From: Sipunculus nudus
Lineage: Eukaryota > Annelida > Sipuncula > Golfingiida > Sipunculidae
Length of the DNA: 64,000 nucleotides
Direction of reading: 5' to 3'
Assembly: GCA_026874595.1 (NCBI GenBank)
Contig: CM049306.1
Location: 46,688,019-46,752,018, forward strand
The notes beneath the pieces are model-generated. The model ran no database searches. It saw nothing but the letters and a program-made list of their open reading frames with translations, and was not told the DNA's origin. The translations under genes were made by a program, and so were the position numbers. Below, piece after piece: positions 59,471-64,000 of the stretch; within the stretch, counting starts at the first letter, position 1; every line of letters starts with the position of its first letter.

Positions 59471-60919
59471 ACTAGAATACGGGTAGTCGACAAGCGACTA
59501 CGTGTATCCGCCAAAATCAGAGTGGAACGGGTGAAGTGAGGCATGGATTGAGTGGCAAGGGGAAATAGAGCAAAGTGTTGCATATTAGCATGGATGTCTG
59601 CAGCCGAAATGTGTATGTAGGTTTGCCACCTACCACAAAATCCAGAAAGCTGTCCAAGTTGTATACATATGCAAAATTTAAGGCAGATAAGTCAAACCAC
59701 TACATGTATATGAGTGATTTTAGCCCTTGGCAGACAAACAGACGGACGCTGTGCAAAAATGGTTGCAGGTGGCGCCACCAGTTTTGCGTATGATAGAGCT
59801 ATGCGAGATCTATACACATGCAAAACTTTGGCCCAATCAGTCAAACAGTTCCCAAGATATGAACTTGGATGTATGCAGCGTAAACTAGAATGTAGGTGGC
59901 GCCACCTGTCATAAAATCAAGAGAGCTGTCCAGGATGTATAAACCTGCAAAATTTTAGGCAGACATGTCAAACCACTGCTGAGATATGAGTGATTTTATC
60001 CCACAGCAGACAAACAGACGGATGCTGTGCAAAAAGTTGCAGGTGGCGCCACCAGTTTTGCGTATTATAAAGAGCTATGTGAGATCTATACATTTGCAAC
60101 ATTTTGCCCCAATCGGTCAAATGGTTCCCGAGATATGAGTTTGGATGTCTGCAGCATAAACTAGAATGTAGATGGAGCCACCTGTCATAAAATCAAAAGA
60201 GCTGCCCAGGATGTATAAACCTGCAATATTTTAGGTAGATATGTCAAACCACTGCCGGGATATGAGTGATTTTATCCCACGGCAGACAAACAGATGGATG
60301 CTGTGCAAAAATGGCTGCAGGTGACGCCACCAGTTTGCGTATGATAAAGAGCTATGTGAGATCTATACACATGCAAAATTTTGGCCCAATCGGTCAAACG
60401 GTTCCCGAGATATGAGCTTGGATGTCTGCAGTCTAAACTAGAATGTAGGTGGCACCACCTGTCATAAAATCAAGAAAGCTATCCAGGATGTATACGCATG
60501 CCGAATTTCAAGTGAATTAGTCAAACCACTGCAGAGATACGAGTGATTTTAACCCAAGGCAGACGAACAGATGGACACTGTGCAAACATGGTTGCAGGTG
60601 GCGCCACCATTTTTTGTGTATGTTATAAAGCTATCTAAGGGCTACATTGTACAAAATTTTTTCCTGATTGGTCAAATGGTTCCCAAGATATGTGGGTTTA
60701 TGTGTGGAAACAGACGCAAAAATGGACGCTGGGCAGAGAGGAAAGGTCAGAGGTGAACGCCAATTGGTTAGGCACCAGGTCACATGTGACCTGATAATTT
60801 GTGTAAGTTTCGGAAAAATCCGTCCAGTTGTCTCAGAGGAGTTCTCCGGAAACGAACACCATGGTGGGGGGACCTGGTCAAAAACATAGTATCTGCACAA
60901 CTTCGTTTTGGCAGATACA
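59471..60919 (-). mobile_element. Helentron-like non-autonomous element 3 (inverted), with internal repeats
   Basis: Read on the minus strand it begins TGTATCTGCCAAAACGAAG with hairpin mate GCAGATAC. It ends with subterminal GGCGGATAC, a CGTAGTCG-CTTGT-CGACTACC hairpin and CGTATTCTAGT. The order is the same as in elements 1 and 2 but the terminal words differ. Removing it restores TCCTACATAACAA/TTACAGATC, which matches a normal array unit (TCCTCCCACAATTACACATC). Inside are about 3.5 repeats of ~275 bp, each with two GGTGGCGCCACC-type palindromes. Non-coding. Confidence 0.82.
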
Positions 60920-61041
60920 ATTACAGATCTCTTTACCATTTGATCCTAACCATGTTTACACCCATCTGATCCCCAAAAATTAACACACCCCTCAGCCATC
61001 TGATTCTCCCACAATTACACATCCCTTTACTATTTGATGTT

Positions 61042-61334
61042 GGGGCGGTGATGTAATGGTTGAGGAGCCGGGCTCAAGAGGTTGTGAGATCGAATCCCTT
61101 TCAGACCCCCCACCGTGCCAAGACCCTTAGGCAAGGTCCCAACCACAAGTGTGCCTCTGTCCACCCAGCAGTAGAAATGGGTACCAGTAAATACTGGGTA
61201 GGTAACCTGCGATGGACTAGCGTCCCATCCATGAGGAGTTAACTCCTAGTCCCTTCACGCTACCGAAACCGGGATAAGCTCCGGCCTGATGAGCCATTAG
61301 GCTCGGGTGTAAAAGCCCAGCAGACTTTACCTTA
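61042..61334 (+). mobile_element. tRNA-derived SINE with Meta-like central domain
   Basis: The 5' part GGGGCGGTGATGTAATGG with GTGAGATCGAATCC resembles the A and B boxes of a tRNA promoter. The middle contains CCTGCGATGGACTAGCGTCC and GAAACCGGGATAAGCTCCGG, words shared by SINEs of molluscs and other marine invertebrates that carry the conserved Meta domain. It ends in a short CTTTACCTTACC tail. It interrupts the minisatellite array, and flanking ATTTGAT words may be its target duplication. It is not a functional tRNA. Confidence 0.85.
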
Positions 61335-63450
61335 CCATTTGATCCTTACCAAGTTAACAGCCAGCTGATCCTCACATCAACTCAGCCATCGGATCCTCCC
61401 ACATCCCCTCAGCCACCTGATCCTCCCACATTCACAAATCCCCTCAGCCATCTGATCCTCCCACATTAACATATATGCCATCCTCCCCCATTTACATAGC
61501 AGCCATCTGATCCTCCAACTTTTACACATCCCTTCAGCCATCTGATCTGCAGATTTTACACATCTCAGCCATCCGATTTTCCCATATTTACATATCCCTT
61601 CAGCCATCTTATCCTCCAAAGTTTACATATCCCTTCAGCCAGCTGATCCTCCAAAGTTAACATATCCCTTCAGCCATCTGATCCTCCCATATTTACACAT
61701 CCCTTCAGGTATCTCATCTTCCCATATTTACACATCCCTTCAACCCTCTGATTCTGTCATAATTACACATCCCTTTACCATTTGATCCTTACCATGTAAA
61801 CAGCCAGCTGATCCTCTCACATCCCCTCAGTCATCTGATCCTCCCACAATCCCTCAGCCACCTGATCCTCCCACATTTACATATCCCCTCAGCCATCTGA
61901 TCCTCTCACATTTACATATATGCTATCCATCCTCATTTACATATCAGCCATCTGATTCTTTAATATTTACAAATCCCTTCAGACATCTGATCCACTGACA
62001 TTTAAACATCTCCTATGCAACCTTATTCCCCAATATTTATACATCCCTTCAGCCATCTTATCATCCAACAATTACACATCCAATTACAATTAGACCCTAT
62101 GTTACAGAAATCTTTCACTCTCATATTTACACATCGCATCAGCCATCTGATCCTCCCACAGTTACACATCCCTTTACCATTTGATCCTTACCATGTTAAC
62201 AGCCATCTGATCCTCTCACATCCCCTCAGCCACCCTATCCTCCCATATTTACTTATCCCCTAAGCCATCTGATGCTCTCAAAATTACACAACCCTTCAGC
62301 CAGCTAATCCTCCCACTATTACATTTACCATTTGATCCTAACCATGTAACAGCCATCTGATCCTCCCACAATTACACATCCCTTTACCATTTGATCCTAA
62401 CCTTGTTTACAGCCATCTCTCGCACTTACATATCCTTAAGTGTTCTGATCTTTGGACATTTACACATCCCTTCAGCCATTTGATGCTCCCATTATTAAAC
62501 ATTCCTCAACCATTTGATCCTAACCAGGATCAGACGGCTGAAGACACGTGTAAATCTAAGATCTGTCCCACATTTACACATTCCTTCAGCCAGCTGATCT
62601 TCCATCATTTACACACTATTTAAGCCATCTAATCCTGCCACATTTACACATCCCCTCGGCCAACTGATCCTCCCACCATTACACAAGACTTCAGCCATCT
62701 AATCCTCCCACAATTACACATACATTTACCATTTGATCCTATCCGTGTTACAGCCATCTGTCACTCCCACATTTAGACATTCCCTCAGCCATCTGATCCT
62801 CTCAATTTTACACATCCCTTCAGCCATCTGATCCTCCAATATTTAAACATTCCTTTAGCCATCTTATTCTCCCACAATTAGACATCCCTTTACCATTTGA
62901 TTCTAACCATGTTAACAGCCAGCTGATCATTCCACATTGACATATTCCTTCTGTCATCTGATCCTCCCATATTAACACATTCCTTCTGCCATCTGATCTT
63001 TCTACATTTACATATCCTATCACAAATCTGATCTTCGGATATTTACACATCCCTTCAGATATTTGACTCCCCCCCCCCCCCCCCCCCAGCATATTTACAC
63101 ATCCCTTCAGCCCTCTGATCCTCCCACAATAGCACATCCCTTTACCATTTGATCCTTACCATGTTAACAGCCATCTGATCCTCCTACAATCCCTCATCAA
63201 CCTGATCCTCCCACATTTACATATCCCCTCAGCCATCTGATCCTCTCACATTTACATATATGCCTTCCTTCCTCATTTACAGATCAGCCATCTGATTTTT
63301 CAACATTTACACATCCCTTCAAACTGCTGATCCACTGACATTTACGCATCTCGGCCAACTGATTCCCCAATATTTTTTACATCCCTTCTGCCATCTTATC
63401 ATCCAACAATTACACATCCCTCAACCATTTGATCCTGACCATGTTTTCAG

Positions 63451-64000
63451 CAAACTCATCCAACCACTTTTACTTACTGTTTTAATATGATTTTTTGTTT
63501 AAAAAAATGCCCATCTTGTCTTGGTCTGCCATATATATCCATAAATGTGAAATTTAATGTGTTTATTCCATGGAAATTTTTTAAAAGGAGGCTTGAGTAC
63601 TTTCAAGGCTTTGCAAGATTTTTAAACATTTGGAAACCAGGCCTCTTCCACAAAAACTTGGGGGGGGGGGGGTTGGTTATTGATTATATGGTTATTGGTC
63701 AGAAACTGAATATATATGGGGTTATTGGTGCTACAAGATAGCAGGGGAATTTATAAAAATGTAGTGTTTGGGGAGATATGCACACTCTGATGACCTCCAA
63801 TTTGACAAATCATTGTGTACTGATTTCCTATGGGAGGGTACACTCCCCACCAGTGCCTCAAAAGGCATAAAGCAAAAGTGTGACAGAATATAAGAGATTC
63901 TTGATAACATCAAAACTTTAGGACAGGGCTTCTGGATTATTCTTAACATGGTGCATACCGGTAATTATATATATATAAAGTATATATATATATACACACA
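63451..64000. other. right edge, no gene seen
   Basis: AT-rich sequence with a 13-base poly-G near 63660 and the start of a TA/CA microsatellite from about 63967. Open frames at 63487-63741 and 63731-63949 resemble nothing known. Confidence 0.5.

Larger units (their letters stand above)
59302..63450. repeat. ~35-bp minisatellite array (interrupted)
   Basis: The unit reads about ACATTTACACATCCCTTCAG followed by CCATCTGATCCTCCC, with variants using CCCTTTACCATTTGATCC. It fills 59302-59470, 60921-61041 and 61335-63450, some 60-70 units, many diverged. Minus-strand open frames with repeated MAEGICKYG or GRIRWLKG peptides arise from the repeat (35 is not a multiple of three, so the frame rotates) and are not genes. 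A 19-base poly-C lies near 63069. Confidence 0.92.

Noticed and set aside
61042-61120. tRNA-like A and B boxes
   Set aside because: They belong to a SINE; the cloverleaf is not closed and the transcript continues into the SINE body.
61377-63137. Minus-strand frames with repeated MAEGICKYG / GRIRWLKG peptides
   Set aside because: Direct translation of the 35-bp minisatellite. The frame rotates with each unit and no stable protein repeat results.

Overview
This window is animal nuclear DNA: AT-rich, with short exons, GT-AG introns of up to about 17 kb, and a very high load of mobile DNA. The repeats are of kinds known from molluscs: Helentron-type elements with internal satellites, a tRNA-derived SINE with a Meta-like central domain, and AGCTCAGCTGACT elements. 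A mollusc, probably a bivalve, is the best guess. The species cannot be read from the sequence.

Two genes are supported, arranged head to head. On the minus strand, 13480 down to 1830, are the first six coding exons of an IRAK/Pelle-family immune kinase: a death domain, a Pro/Ser-rich linker and the first kinase lobe. The rest of the kinase lies beyond the left edge. On the plus strand, 14125 to 51431, is a complete ten-exon gene for a leucine/phenylalanine-dehydrogenase-like protein of 551 residues. All its splice phases agree. It has a probable mitochondrial presequence, both active-site lysines and an NAD-binding fold, but glycine where the catalytic aspartate is expected. The 644-bp interval between the two start codons is a candidate bidirectional promoter and holds a perfect DR1 nuclear-receptor motif.

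Most other sequence is mobile DNA, and many insertions have recoverable boundaries. Intron 2 of the dehydrogenase gene (24144-41153) holds a nest: a Helentron-like element (26859-39544) was hit by an AGCTCAG-type element (27161-35970), a TA-target MITE (36399-36577) and a hAT element with a perfect 8-bp target duplication (36603-39308). The AGCTCAG element was itself hit by a second copy (27761-30906) and by another Helentron-like element (31464-34507). That last element carries a ~288-bp satellite with repeated AGGTCAAAGGTCAAGGTCA motifs. A further hAT (23020-24014) ends 22 bp before exon 2. Solo LTRs, several TIR families and foldback elements fill other introns.

Downstream of the dehydrogenase gene (51432-59300) I see no gene. 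From about 59.3 to 63.45 kb lies a ~35-bp minisatellite, interrupted by an inverted Helentron-like element and by a SINE. No CRISPR, rRNA or functional tRNA gene was seen. The most interesting points are the altered active site, the head-to-head pairing with an immune kinase, the nuclear-receptor motifs in both the shared promoter and the intronic satellite, the shared terminal architecture of three element families, and two duplicated splice acceptors.
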